DNA of 64,000 nt from Parashewanella tropica (GTDB taxonomy: Bacteria > Pseudomonadota > Gammaproteobacteria > Enterobacterales > Shewanellaceae): assembly GCF_004358445.1 (NCBI RefSeq), contig NZ_CP037951.1:3876001-3940000 (forward strand), given 5' to 3'. Under the pieces are notes generated by a model, which was given only the letters and a program-made list of their open reading frames with translations, made no database searches and was not told the DNA's origin. Within the stretch, counting starts at the first letter, position 1. The number at the start of each line of letters is the position of its first letter. Made by a program: the position numbers and the translations under genes. This document shows positions 9,841 through 18,342 of this stretch, one piece after another.

Positions 9841-11710
9841 TGAGCAATTGAAGCACAAAACCTATTTGGCCGTGGGTTATGACGATAGAGCGCAAGCCCA
9901 AGAAGAAATAGGCAGACTCAACAATGGTGTTGCTGCCATCAGCTTTGATGGTGAACAAGGCTTGTGGTATGCCAAAGCTGGAACCGAAAAACGCAGAGTA
10001 GAACCTTGGCTGCCCGATCCCAATATGATGAAACAGCACAGTGATAAAGATCCCCTGCTTGAATTTAATAATGTGCTGGAAACCGCAGGCTTTTTACTTA
10101 AAGAGCCACCGCTGATGGACGGTCAAATTCATCGTGTTGCGACACAAGATGACAAACGAGGTCAAAAGAGTGGTGTCTATGCGGTGTTTAATGATGGCCA
10201 TCCAGTTGGCTGGTATCAAGATCACCGGAATCACAGCGAACCGCAAAAATGGCATGCTAGCTTTGAACAAGCCGATCCAACCGCACGTCTCCATCAAAAA
10301 GCACACATGGCCAATATTCGTTATCAACGGGAACAAAGCCTTAATCAAAAGCAGCAACATCACGCCAAACGCTGTGCTCAGTTGTATCGACAACTGCCTA
10401 TGGCATATTCAGGTCAAGGCTATTCAAGTCGCAAAGGCGTACAAGCTTATCCCGGGGTATGTCAGGATAAAAAAGGCCGATTGGTGATCCCGCTTTATGA
10501 TACTGAACAAAATACCCATAGCCTCCATAGGATCAGCCCTAATGGTTTTAAATGCCTTAAAAAAGGCGCGCAAAAATCAGGACACTTCTTCGTGGTTGGC
10601 GATAGACCACTGAATGCCAATGAACCTATTCTCTACGCTGAAGGCTACTCAACAGCAGCGAGTATTGCCGAAGCCACAGGCCGCAGCGTAGTGATGACGG
10701 TAGATGCGGGTAATATGCCCAAGGTTGCCGAAAAAATCAGTGCCAAGTATCCCAATGCAAAACATCTGTTTCTTGCCGACAATGACCATAAAAACCAAAT
10801 CAACAAAGGCATACAAAAAGCTAGAGAGTCAGCCAATTTAGTCGGTGGGCATTGGCTAACCCCTAAATTTTCTACCGAACAAATTCAACATGGCTTAACC
10901 GACTTTAATGACTTACATATGAGTAACAGCGTATTCAGAGTAAAAAAGCAAATCGAAGGCTATATTGAACGCTGTTGGCCAGAGCTTAAATATCAAAAAC
11001 CAGAACGATTACAGCCAGCGCTTAATAGCATTATGCCTGTCAGTCCCACACTCAAAACCATAGCTACGCAGCCGCAAAAAACTGCGTTTGAACGCGTAAA
11101 AGCACCAGAAACTGAATTAGAGACAAAGCCAGACAATCCGACACAGCCTACGAAACCAAACAAGGAACAACCTGAGCAAGAAGCATCAAAAATGCCGATG
11201 CCCAAGCATCTGTATATGCGCTATACCTCTGCCAATGGCAAAAGCTATTTCCCCAATCGGAACTCAGCAGCACTTGCCTTTATCGACAAAGGCAACAAGC
11301 TCCAAACACGGCTTGAACACAGCAAAATCATTATGGATTTATTGGCCATTGCCGAACATCGTGGCTGGCAACAAATTAAGCTAAAAGGCAGTCAGAACTT
11401 TAAACGTGAAGCATGGCTTCAAGCCAAAATCAAAGGAATGGAAGTCACAGGCTACAAACCGCAACCACTGGACTATCAACGTTTGGCACAGCAAGGGATC
11501 AAAGTAGACAAGCAATCTCAACAAACTAAAGCGATAAAGACCCAAACTCAATCAACCACTTCACCACCAATGCAGCAAGCTACCATACAAGCCAAACCAC
11601 AATCCGCATTAGAACGATTTAAGGAAAGATTTACCCCACAAAACTCAATTACCAAATCCCGTTTTGCACCAAATAAGGAAACCCATTATGAACACCAACT
11701 TGAACACTAA
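9833..11710 (+). CDS. DUF5710/TOPRIM/LPD7 conjugation-associated primase-like protein
   Basis: The protein has 625 residues from ATG 9833. The N-terminal about 60 residues form a KTYLAVGYDDRAQAQ module typical of DUF5710-type heads in conjugative proteins. About residues 185-380 resemble a TraC/TOPRIM primase core, with the acidic TOPRIM motifs in LYAEGYSTAASI and LFLADNDHK. A Gln/Pro-rich linker follows. The C-terminal block at about 460-540 (YMRYTSANGKSYFPNRN to REAWLQAKIKG) matches the LPD7 polyvalent-protein domain. It may prime the incoming strand or travel into the recipient. No zinc ribbon is visible, so primase activity is inferred. Confidence 0.8.
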   Translation: MSNEQLKHKTYLAVGYDDRAQAQEEIGRLNNGVAAISFDGEQGLWYAKAGTEKRRVEPWLPDPNMMKQHSDKDPLLEFNNVLETAGFLLKEPPLMDGQIHRVATQDDKRGQKSGVYAVFNDGHPVGWYQDHRNHSEPQKWHASFEQADPTARLHQKAHMANIRYQREQSLNQKQQHHAKRCAQLYRQLPMAYSGQGYSSRKGVQAYPGVCQDKKGRLVIPLYDTEQNTHSLHRISPNGFKCLKKGAQKSGHFFVVGDRPLNANEPILYAEGYSTAASIAEATGRSVVMTVDAGNMPKVAEKISAKYPNAKHLFLADNDHKNQINKGIQKARESANLVGGHWLTPKFSTEQIQHGLTDFNDLHMSNSVFRVKKQIEGYIERCWPELKYQKPERLQPALNSIMPVSPTLKTIATQPQKTAFERVKAPETELETKPDNPTQPTKPNKEQPEQEASKMPMPKHLYMRYTSANGKSYFPNRNSAALAFIDKGNKLQTRLEHSKIIMDLLAIAEHRGWQQIKLKGSQNFKREAWLQAKIKGMEVTGYKPQPLDYQRLAQQGIKVDKQSQQTKAIKTQTQSTTSPPMQQATIQAKPQSALERFKERFTPQNSITKSRFAPNKETHYEHQLEH

Positions 11711-11861
11711 GCTCGATGAAAAGTTAGCTCTACTCAACACACCACAAAATATTGTAGAAGTAACGAAAGCAGAAGCCGATGAACTAGGCGCATTTGAGGA
11801 AGATGCGCTATCTGAACAAGACGCATGGGGAGCAGTAGAAGTTGATACTGATGAGGACTAA
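11688..11861 (+). CDS. Small acidic conjugation-associated protein
   Basis: The protein has 57 residues from ATG 11688, nested over the end of the TOPRIM gene (23-nt overlap) with AAGGAAA upstream. It is strongly acidic in its second half (ADELGAFEEDALSEQDAW). Short proteins with this ELGAFEEDAL pattern recur next to antirestriction and primase genes in ICEs, where they are often labelled TraD-like. That label carries no known function, and this is not the F-plasmid coupling protein. It is 3 nt from ardC, so the two are probably co-translated. Confidence 0.7.
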   Translation: MNTNLNTKLDEKLALLNTPQNIVEVTKAEADELGAFEEDALSEQDAWGAVEVDTDED

Positions 11862-11864
11862 ACC

Positions 11865-12857
11865 ATGCAAACGAATCAAAAGAACAAAGTCCCATACCAT
11901 GAGCAAATCGCCAACAAGCTTATTGAACAATTAAAACAAGGCACTGCACCTTGGCAACTTCCGTGGAAGCCGGGCGAACCAAGAATGCCTCACAATCCAG
12001 TCAGTGGCACTAAATATAAAGGTTCCAATGCGATATGGTTAGCTATGCAAGGCCGAGAAGATCCAAGGTGGATGACTTTTAAACAAGCCAATAGCTTAGA
12101 TGCCAAGGTGATGAAAGGGCAACACGGCACCATAGTCCAATATTGGAAGCTGTTCGATAAGGTAGACAAGACTGACAGTAATGGTAAAAAAATCTTAGGT
12201 GCGGACGGTAAACCTATAAAAGAAACCATCAAGCTAGAAAAACCAAGAGTATTCAGTGCTGTTGTTTTTAATGCCGCACAAATTGAAGGTTTACCAGAGC
12301 TGAAAATCAAAAAAGAACCCGACTGGCAACGACATGAACGAGCTGAGAAAATCATCAATAATCTTGGTGTTAGCGTTCATCATGACCAACACGATAATGC
12401 CTACTACAGCCCTTCTTCTGATAGCATTCATTTACCCGCCAAATCCCAATTCGAAACCGCAGACCGTTATCTGGCGACCATTTTTCATGAGACAGCCCAC
12501 AGCACAGGCCATTCAAGCCGATTAGATCGAGATCTGTCAGGCCGCTTCGGTGATGAGTCCTACGCCAAAGAAGAACTCAGAGCCGAAATCGCCTCGCTAA
12601 TGATCGGTGATGAACTGCAAATAGGCCACGACTTCGGGCAACATGCCGCCTATGTTGGTGCATGGATACAGGTACTCCAAGACGACCCCAAAGAAATTTT
12701 AAGGGCATCCAGAGATGCAGAGAAGATTCAGCAGTTTGTGATGGGATTGGAATATGAAAATATCTCTGATAAAACGGTAGTCTCAAGTGATAAGAAAAAG
12801 ACGAAGCCTCAAGTAAGAAGCTCAAGATTACCTCAGGATATGGAGTGTGAGCGCTGA
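11865..12857 (+). CDS. ardC: ArdC-type antirestriction / ssDNA-binding zincin
   Basis: The protein has 330 residues. The N-terminal about 130 residues form the ArdC N-domain (KVPYHEQIANKLIEQL, GSNAIWLAMQ) known to bind single-stranded DNA. The C-terminal metallopeptidase-like domain carries HETAH (His208, Glu209, His212) and a downstream KEELRAEIASLMIG that supplies the third ligand. ArdC proteins protect incoming element DNA from host restriction. It is the last gene of the rightward backbone operon. The DNA beyond 12857 belongs to inserted cargo, with convergent genes meeting here. Confidence 0.92.
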   Translation: MQTNQKNKVPYHEQIANKLIEQLKQGTAPWQLPWKPGEPRMPHNPVSGTKYKGSNAIWLAMQGREDPRWMTFKQANSLDAKVMKGQHGTIVQYWKLFDKVDKTDSNGKKILGADGKPIKETIKLEKPRVFSAVVFNAAQIEGLPELKIKKEPDWQRHERAEKIINNLGVSVHHDQHDNAYYSPSSDSIHLPAKSQFETADRYLATIFHETAHSTGHSSRLDRDLSGRFGDESYAKEELRAEIASLMIGDELQIGHDFGQHAAYVGAWIQVLQDDPKEILRASRDAEKIQQFVMGLEYENISDKTVVSSDKKKTKPQVRSSRLPQDMECER

Positions 12858-12908
12858 AAGGTGGCCTGTTCAATAAACCAGACCACGTTGCTTTCTAAAT
12901 CATAACAT

Positions 12909-13658
12909 TTAGTTAGCGTGACACTCCTGTTTTTCAACTAACTTTAATTTAGCTCTTTTTTTATCTTCAGCCTCAAGAGCTTTAAAGTTTCGGATATCTT
13001 TTAATATTGATTTATAAGAAAAAAATGTACACATAACTTCATCTACAACTCTGTCTTCGATATCTGTATATTTTTTATCTTCATAAAGCCCCCATACACT
13101 AGAGCCACATTCAAACCTTTTACCCGGTTGATATTTGTTCAATATGTCATTTTTTGCTTTTGGGTATAAATAGTCACTCTTACAATTGAACGATACTAAT
13201 GCTAATTGCGACAAATCTAGTACCCTGAGTTCATTTTGAAAAATAAAAGCATCCGAATTTGAAAGAATATTATAACGTTTGAAAAGCTCAAAAAGGACAG
13301 GAACATCTGAAGATGTAATTCCAATACCACATAACACTGATGAATGCCTACCTTGATGAGATTTCCTAACTAGCTCTGATTCTCTTTTAATAAACCTAAA
13401 AATATCAACTAATAGTTCTCTTTCAGAATTATAATTCCAAATCAAAAAGGACTTAACCTCGCTTCTATTTTTGTGATCAGTTTGAGCAAAGTTTACTTGA
13501 GGGTTTACAGACAAAAACGAGCCCCCAATAAGTGTATTTTTTTTATCCCAAGGATTGTAATTTAAACCTACATCTTTTCGATTACATTCAGGAACATAAA
13601 ACTCAAGATCAAAAAAGATAGTGCGACACTTCCATGGTCTAAGCTTTACAAAACTCAT
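12909..13658 (-). CDS. Putative DEDD-fold 3'-5' exonuclease-like protein
   Basis: The protein has 249 residues. I see an exonuclease-like set of motifs: TIFFDLEFY (Asp17-x-Glu19), a helix ERELLVDIFRFI, GIGITSSDVPVLFEL (Asp118), and KYTDIEDRVVDEV (acidic cluster 199-207). This order and spacing fit the DnaQ/RNase H-like DEDD exonuclease fold. Activity is inferred. It is the last gene of a leftward cluster and starts on the stop codon of the preceding 47-residue gene (1-nt overlap). A transposase or RNase H role is less likely given the helix after the first motif. Confidence 0.6.
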   Translation of the reverse strand: MSFVKLRPWKCRTIFFDLEFYVPECNRKDVGLNYNPWDKKNTLIGGSFLSVNPQVNFAQTDHKNRSEVKSFLIWNYNSERELLVDIFRFIKRESELVRKSHQGRHSSVLCGIGITSSDVPVLFELFKRYNILSNSDAFIFQNELRVLDLSQLALVSFNCKSDYLYPKAKNDILNKYQPGKRFECGSSVWGLYEDKKYTDIEDRVVDEVMCTFFSYKSILKDIRNFKALEAEDKKRAKLKLVEKQECHAN

Positions 13659-13801
13659 TATTTCCCCTTTTGGTTAGGGTTTTGTTGCTTACCACGATTA
13701 CCATGAACTTGGTCATATTGGCGATTAGTACCAGAAGAACCTTTGTTTCCATTTTTCATGTTTGAGCTATTATCTTGAGGCTTGATAGTAAGTGTATTCA
13801 T
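13658..13801 (-). CDS. Small basic Asn/Gly/Lys-rich protein (47 aa)
   Basis: The protein has 47 residues from the ATG at 13801, which has AAGGGA 7 nt upstream; an in-frame start further upstream lacks an RBS. It is low in complexity, rich in Asn, Gly, Lys and Gln, basic, and likely disordered. Its stop overlaps the start of the exonuclease-like gene, which suggests coupled translation. Function unknown; it could be an accessory or nucleic-acid-binding tail protein. Confidence 0.55.
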   Translation of the reverse strand: MNTLTIKPQDNSSNMKNGNKGSSGTNRQYDQVHGNRGKQQNPNQKGK

Positions 13802-13935
13802 TTCTATATCCCTTAAATTATTTCTCGGCCAATCAACATGATTGGTTATCAAGAGTTAAAGTTGTTCTCTAAAGTTACCTTTGTTCGAACGCGATACAGA
13901 TTGAATGAGTGCACTGCACTCACAACCCCAAAAAA

Positions 13936-14604
13936 TTAAATATTTTCTAAAAGATGATCAAAATCTACAGCCTCTTGATACTCAGAAGCAATAAGCAATT
14001 GATACTTATTGATAACTTCGTTTGTCGAACGGATTGAAAGAGAGGTTTGATAAGCAAGCTCCAAATCACCATTAAGGTAATGCATCATCATTTTTTCTCC
14101 CTGAGAAATTGCAGCGCTTTGCACAAGTATGCCCTGTACCAAACTTGAACCAGACAATATAGGTAATTGTTCAAATGGATTTGGAAGCTTTACTTCATCT
14201 AGCGGATTATTAGAGAATAGTATTTCAACCAATCGGCAACTTTTGTCTGCAGATAAACTAATACCAATAACTGATTGCCTATCAATCAAGAGCATTTGAA
14301 TAAACTCTGCTGCCAGTGTGCGCTTTTTTCTCTCGACAAAAATATCTTTCACTTTTTTTGTGTCTGCGAAGATACACTGCAGAATCATTGCATTATGCAG
14401 TTTTATCAAACTAGCATGAGGTACTAGGATATTGTATTTATCACTGTACTCGATTTTTTCTCGAACAACATTTAAAAAGTTCTTTGCTGGACTCGACTTC
14501 GGAAATCGAGCTAACGGATAAACAAGATCTTTTAATGCCTTATTTTCCGACAGCTCAACACCGAATAGCTTTTTTATTGCTTGCGGTAGCGATAGATAAT
14601 CCAT
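13936..14604 (-). CDS. Hypothetical protein (222 aa), cytoplasmic
   Basis: The protein has 222 residues with no signal peptide or membrane segment. It is largely helical, with two hydrophobic stretches (LHNAMILQCIFAD at about 70-82 and LVQGILVQSAAISQG at about 152-166). I do not recognise a family. It starts one nucleotide after the stop of the secreted protein gene, so it belongs to the same leftward operon. The 134-bp gap after it (13802-13935) may hold a separate promoter for the last two genes. Confidence 0.6.
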   Translation of the reverse strand: MDYLSLPQAIKKLFGVELSENKALKDLVYPLARFPKSSPAKNFLNVVREKIEYSDKYNILVPHASLIKLHNAMILQCIFADTKKVKDIFVERKKRTLAAEFIQMLLIDRQSVIGISLSADKSCRLVEILFSNNPLDEVKLPNPFEQLPILSGSSLVQGILVQSAAISQGEKMMMHYLNGDLELAYQTSLSIRSTNEVINKYQLLIASEYQEAVDFDHLLENI

Positions 14605-14605
14605 G

Positions 14606-14944
14606 TCAGATTTTGCAAGATTGCTTCAGGATAGTTGTCTCAGAAAGACGATCCCTTTCATCATAAAATTTTGCAATGAATTTAGCCCTATCGAACCAGT
14701 CAGAGTGACAATCTTTAGTTCTAGCATACTCTGCAATAACCCCTAAACAATAACCTGCTCGGAGAGACTCGGATAAAGAAGTTGTTTGTGCTGCAAGTAA
14801 TCGTCTTTCATTTTTGTTTTTCTGAATATTCACTAGTTCATGACAGCCTTCAATCAGAGACATTTTGGGCTCCTTTGCCTGAACGTTAGCAATAAACATG
14901 TTAGTCACTATTGCACTAAACAGCAGAGTTTTTAGCAGTTTCAT
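14606..14944 (-). CDS. Secreted Rap1a/Tai immunity-like small protein
   Basis: The protein has 112 residues with a signal peptide of about 23 residues ending VQA. The mature part is small and keeps three Cys. Its pattern, SLRAGYCLGVIAEYA then a Cys and a C-terminal KQSCKI, resembles Rap1a/Tai-type immunity proteins (GYCxGxxxG... C... PC). In characterised cases these neutralise T6SS amidase effectors in the periplasm. No amidase is present here, so either this is an orphan immunity gene or the fold is used for something else. It overlaps the upstream membrane gene by 29 nt. Confidence 0.5.
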   Translation of the reverse strand: MKLLKTLLFSAIVTNMFIANVQAKEPKMSLIEGCHELVNIQKNKNERRLLAAQTTSLSESLRAGYCLGVIAEYARTKDCHSDWFDRAKFIAKFYDERDRLSETTILKQSCKI

Positions 14945-15590
14945 TTACTTCTTCCTTGGCAGTATGTTCGTTTGTATCTTTTGATTCTGTGTTTTGTTTA
15001 GATTGGGACTCAGAAGTGTTTTGCATCTTGGCTACGTTTGCTGAACCTTCAACCTCTTCATTGTTAACCTCATCATCAATAATAAGTTTTTGACTTGGTA
15101 CTGAGATATAAAGGCTGAATAAAAACGTAACCATCAAAATCAGTTGAAGATGGTGCTCTTGTGTTTGAAGGTAGAGCTCTAGCTTTTCTTTTGCACCTTG
15201 AATTTCACTCAGCAAGATGAGGCTCATCATTGACCACCCCAATAAAACGAATATTCCAAACCAAAAGAATGGGGTTGCATAAGTTCTCCAACTAGAAACA
15301 CTGGTAATTGATGAGTAAATCAATAATCGGCAAACTAAGATCACTGCTAACACAATAAAGCCAATTTCAGCATTAGAAAGTTCAGCCAAGCCTTCTCCGT
15401 ATTCACTAATCCCAATCAGCCCTTTTCGCACTAGTAAAAAACTCACTATTGCAATTATCGCCATTAATAAGAATTGAATTGATTTAGCTAGAATTCGGCT
15501 AAGCCCCCAGTCAAGCTGAACGAATACACCTTTGATGAGCATTCCCCAAGATAAATTATCTTTTGAGGATTGATTTGAATTACCTTCCAT
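14916..15590 (-). CDS. Polytopic membrane protein with charged C-tail
   Basis: The protein has 224 residues. Hydrophobic segments lie at about 36-56, 74-94, 106-128 and 146-164. A Glu/Asn/Ser/Thr-rich soluble tail fills the last 55 residues. It is the first gene of the leftward operon that runs through the secreted protein to the exonuclease-like gene. No family recognised. A GGGATC/AAGG-like RBS lies just upstream. Confidence 0.6.
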   Translation of the reverse strand: MEGNSNQSSKDNLSWGMLIKGVFVQLDWGLSRILAKSIQFLLMAIIAIVSFLLVRKGLIGISEYGEGLAELSNAEIGFIVLAVILVCRLLIYSSITSVSSWRTYATPFFWFGIFVLLGWSMMSLILLSEIQGAKEKLELYLQTQEHHLQLILMVTFLFSLYISVPSQKLIIDDEVNNEEVEGSANVAKMQNTSESQSKQNTESKDTNEHTAKEEVNETAKNSAV

Positions 15591-15896
15591 AGAAAAGATC
15601 CCTAATTACAACAAGGCGTATATTATATATGCGGAGATACGTAACGTCTGTTTGCTATTTAGCCAACTCATTATTTTTGTTGTTGAAGTCACAATAGATG
15701 ACAATTATTAAGATTATGTCTTCAAACCTTTATAACTTTTTCAGTCACTAAAATAACCCTCAATGAACGATACTGTTTTAGTATTTTTCACATAAAAAGA
15801 ACTTCATATGGTAAAGTAAGATTTTCAAAACTGGAAAGTCGTTGCAGCCAAGGAGAATGCTGCAAAAGTAATGGATTACAACGTAAAGGAGTGTAT
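15591..15896. promoter_or_regulatory. Divergent AT-rich intergenic region
   Basis: About 300 bp between the leftward membrane-protein operon and the rightward DUF952 remnant. It is AT-rich and contains TATATTATATATG near 15618-15630, which could hold a leftward -10 element. The last 80 bp encode a short open stretch (FQNWKVVAAKENAAKVM) without a start codon, which may be the tail of a lost gene. Nothing else is recognisable. Confidence 0.35.
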
Positions 15897-16223
15897 GTGA
15901 ACAAGCTGTATCACATCTTAAAAGCCGAAGAGCTTTATCAATTCAATATTCAAGACCATTATCAACCCAGTTCACTGAAAACAAAGGGCTTTATTCACTT
16001 AGCATACGAGCGTCAGCTACAAAAAATTATTACATCCTTCTTTAAAGACTCTAGAGAGGTCTATCTACTGGAAATTGAAAAAGATTTGGTTCGAAATAGT
16101 ATCAAAGATTAGGCACCTGATGGCATTGAGGATACAGATAAATATCCAAATTTGTACCAAGCACTACCTAAAAGTGCTGTTAGAAATATTGAGTATCTAG
16201 AACTAAAATATCAGAATTATTAA
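15897..16223 (+). pseudogene. DUF952-like gene interrupted by an in-frame TAG
   Basis: From GTG 15897 (AAAGGAG at about 15884-15890) the frame encodes NKLYHILKAEELY, KGFIHLAYERQLQ and VYLLEIEKDLV, which match the DUF952 family. A TAG at 16110-16112 stops it after about 71 residues. The same frame then continues with the family's C-terminus (PNLYQALPKSAV, VRNIEYLEL) to a TAA at 16221-16223. The damage is a single nonsense codon and no frame change is needed. DUF952 proteins have an ADP-ribosyltransferase-like fold. Readthrough cannot be excluded. Confidence 0.75.
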
Positions 16224-16256
16224 ACATAAAATTTCTTTAATCAAGGATGTGAATGC

Positions 16257-17417
16257 ATGTTAGTATCTTCTGATAATCAATTACCACTCCCGTTTATGAT
16301 TTATCTAGATACAGCAGCTTCTTATCCTGTTTTACCTGAAGTTCAACAAGCACTTTTTGATGCTTTTAAGTTTTCTTTTGCTAACTCAGCATCTAGTCAC
16401 AAATTGGGAGTTGAAGTCTCGGATGAAATACAGCGTGTTAGAGAGCTAATTGCAGATGAAATCGGGGCGTATCCAAGTGAGATAGTGTTTACCAGTGGTG
16501 CGACAGAATCAAATAACATAGCGTTTAAAAGCTTGTTGTTTGGTGGAAGTGTTCCAAGCAATAAAAAGCACATTGTTACCTCACAAATTGAGCATAAATG
16601 TATCTTTGCAATTTGTTCGTATCTCGAAACTCAAGGATTTGAAATTACTTATATCAAGCCAAATGAGAATGGGATCATTACTGCAGAAGCTGTTTCTGAA
16701 TCACTACGTGAGGATACCGCTATAGTTTCAATCATGCATGCGAATAATGAGCTAGGAACAATCAATCCGATTACCGAAATTGGTGAGCTTTGTTTTTCAA
16801 AAGGAGTTTTGTTTCATAGTGATTGTGCTCAGAGTTTTATGAAAGAAGAGATTGATGTCGATGATATGAATATTGATGTTCTTTCGTTGTCGGCACACAA
16901 AATTGCTGGACCAAAAGGAATTGGAGCTGTCTACATTCGTGATTTACGAAAGAAACACTTACAACCTGTAATTCATGGTGCAGGGCAAGAAGATGGCCTG
17001 AGAGGTGGAACCGTTGCTGCGCCATTAATCATTGGGTTTGGTAAGGCGGTTGAGTTATTCCCACGATACTATAGCGATTTTAAAAAGACTGAAGCAAAAG
17101 ACTATTTAATTAATAAGCTAGATTCAAATGACATTCGTTTTTCTGTTAATGGTAACTCGACCACATTGCCAAGCTGTATGTCACTCACTCTTCATGACAC
17201 AAACACTTCCCTGTTGATCAGACAACAAGATGATCAATTTTGTATTGCCCAAGGTTCTGCTTGTACTTCTAAAACGATTGAACCTTCTCATGTATTAACT
17301 GCACTAGGTATGCCGAGGGAGCAGGCAGATAAAACGTTTAGAGTAAGTTTTCCTCTAGATATTACCCGTGATGAGATTTCTACTTTTGTTGAGGCCATAA
17401 AAAAAGCGACAATTTAG
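16257..17417 (+). CDS. sspA: SspA/DndA-type cysteine desulfurase
   Basis: A 386-residue class V aminotransferase-fold, PLP-dependent cysteine desulfurase that supplies sulfur for DNA phosphorothioation. Visible features are MIYLDTAASYPVLPEV at the N-terminus, FTSGATESNN (phosphate binding), IMHANNELG, the PLP lysine in LSAHKIAGPKG (Lys215), and the sulfur-accepting cysteine in AQGSACTS (Cys336). A later ATG (16296) would remove 13 extra residues, but AAGGA sits before 16257. It is convergent with sspD and ends in a shared terminator. A housekeeping IscS is unlikely given the context and the divergent N-terminus. Confidence 0.92.
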   Translation: MLVSSDNQLPLPFMIYLDTAASYPVLPEVQQALFDAFKFSFANSASSHKLGVEVSDEIQRVRELIADEIGAYPSEIVFTSGATESNNIAFKSLLFGGSVPSNKKHIVTSQIEHKCIFAICSYLETQGFEITYIKPNENGIITAEAVSESLREDTAIVSIMHANNELGTINPITEIGELCFSKGVLFHSDCAQSFMKEEIDVDDMNIDVLSLSAHKIAGPKGIGAVYIRDLRKKHLQPVIHGAGQEDGLRGGTVAAPLIIGFGKAVELFPRYYSDFKKTEAKDYLINKLDSNDIRFSVNGNSTTLPSCMSLTLHDTNTSLLIRQQDDQFCIAQGSACTSKTIEPSHVLTALGMPREQADKTFRVSFPLDITRDEISTFVEAIKKATI

Positions 17418-17425
17418 TCGCTTTT
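17402..17425. terminator. Bidirectional terminator between sspA and sspD
   Basis: A perfect 9-bp stem AAAAGCGAC / GTCGCTTTT with loop AATTTA. It includes the sspA stop codon, with A and T tracts on the two sides, so it can end transcription of both convergent units. Confidence 0.8.
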
Positions 17426-17448
17426 CAAGTAATAGGCTTTGTTGAAGC

Positions 17449-18342
17449 TTATTTGTAGCAAGTTACGCAAGCGCCGCCACCTTCAACTTCATCGTAGATA
17501 TCATCGAGATCACCAAATTCACAAGTGCCCCCAAAATCACCAAGTAAAGCATTGCGGCGCTTTTTCTTGTAAAAACGAGCGACTTGTTTTTCATGGTTAA
17601 GAATAATTCTTTGCTTAACTTCGGGGTCTTCCAAAGTTTCTAAAGGTTGTCCCTGCCCCATCCAATAGAATTTTTCACCGACAACAGTATTATCATCCCC
17701 TTTTTCAAAGGCTTTTGCTTCTTCAAAAAGTTGAGGGTGCTTTTCTTTTAATCGAATCCACTCAATTTTGCGTTGATAAAAACAGAAAGTACAACCCGAA
17801 CGAGAACGCCACTCATAGTAAGCAGGAAGCTCAAGGCCATTCCTTTGTAGGATGTTTTCAATGTCGCTTTTTACAATGCCACCTTCACGAAATGGAAACA
17901 CAGAAGTAATTGGCTTCTCAATGGTCATGTAACCAGTACGTTCAGGTTCATCAGCTCTTATACCAACATAGTTCATGATTTTATAGCCATCAGCAATAAA
18001 GCCATCAACCCAACGTTCAAAAGGTTTTAGTTTCATTTGAACGGTACACCAGCGATCTCGTTGTGAAGGTAAGTAGTTGCCATGCTCTTTGAGAAGGCTA
18101 GAAAACTCTTTCTCTCCACGACCTTCAATACCATTGAGAGACCTTGAATTTAAGCGATGTATGAAGCCAAGCTTTTCCTCAAGCTGATCAATAAAATCAT
18201 TGGTTTCTGGTAATTCATAACCTGTATCAGTAAAGAAATACTCGATATCCAAATCTGGTCGGGTTTCCTTTACATACAGAGCAAGAGCACTACTGTCTTT
18301 TCCCCCAGACAAGCCTAAGACATGTTTAACTTTATCTGTCAT
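17449..18342 (-). CDS. sspD: SspD/DndC-like PAPS-reductase-fold ATP pyrophosphatase
   Basis: The protein has 297 residues from ATG 18342; AGGAGG lies 11 nt upstream, inside an 8-residue in-frame extension. The PP-loop LSGGKDSS (residues 11-18) binds and activates ATP. Cys residues likely to hold an Fe-S cluster lie in DRWCTVQ, SGCTFCFYQRK and the C-terminal ACVTCYK. In ssp systems this enzyme adenylates the DNA backbone so that sulfur can be inserted. It overlaps sspC by 11 nt. Housekeeping CysH is excluded by the C-terminal CxxC and the neighbours. Confidence 0.92.
   Translation of the reverse strand: MTDKVKHVLGLSGGKDSSALALYVKETRPDLDIEYFFTDTGYELPETNDFIDQLEEKLGFIHRLNSRSLNGIEGRGEKEFSSLLKEHGNYLPSQRDRWCTVQMKLKPFERWVDGFIADGYKIMNYVGIRADEPERTGYMTIEKPITSVFPFREGGIVKSDIENILQRNGLELPAYYEWRSRSGCTFCFYQRKIEWIRLKEKHPQLFEEAKAFEKGDDNTVVGEKFYWMGQGQPLETLEDPEVKQRIILNHEKQVARFYKKKRRNALLGDFGGTCEFGDLDDIYDEVEGGGACVTCYK

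Noticed and set aside
12577-12873. 98-residue minus-strand ORF over ardC
   Set aside because: It is a shadow of the well-supported ardC frame.
16257-17417. Housekeeping IscS
   Set aside because: Neighbours are sspBCD, and iscU/iscA are absent; the N-terminus is of the DndA/SspA type.
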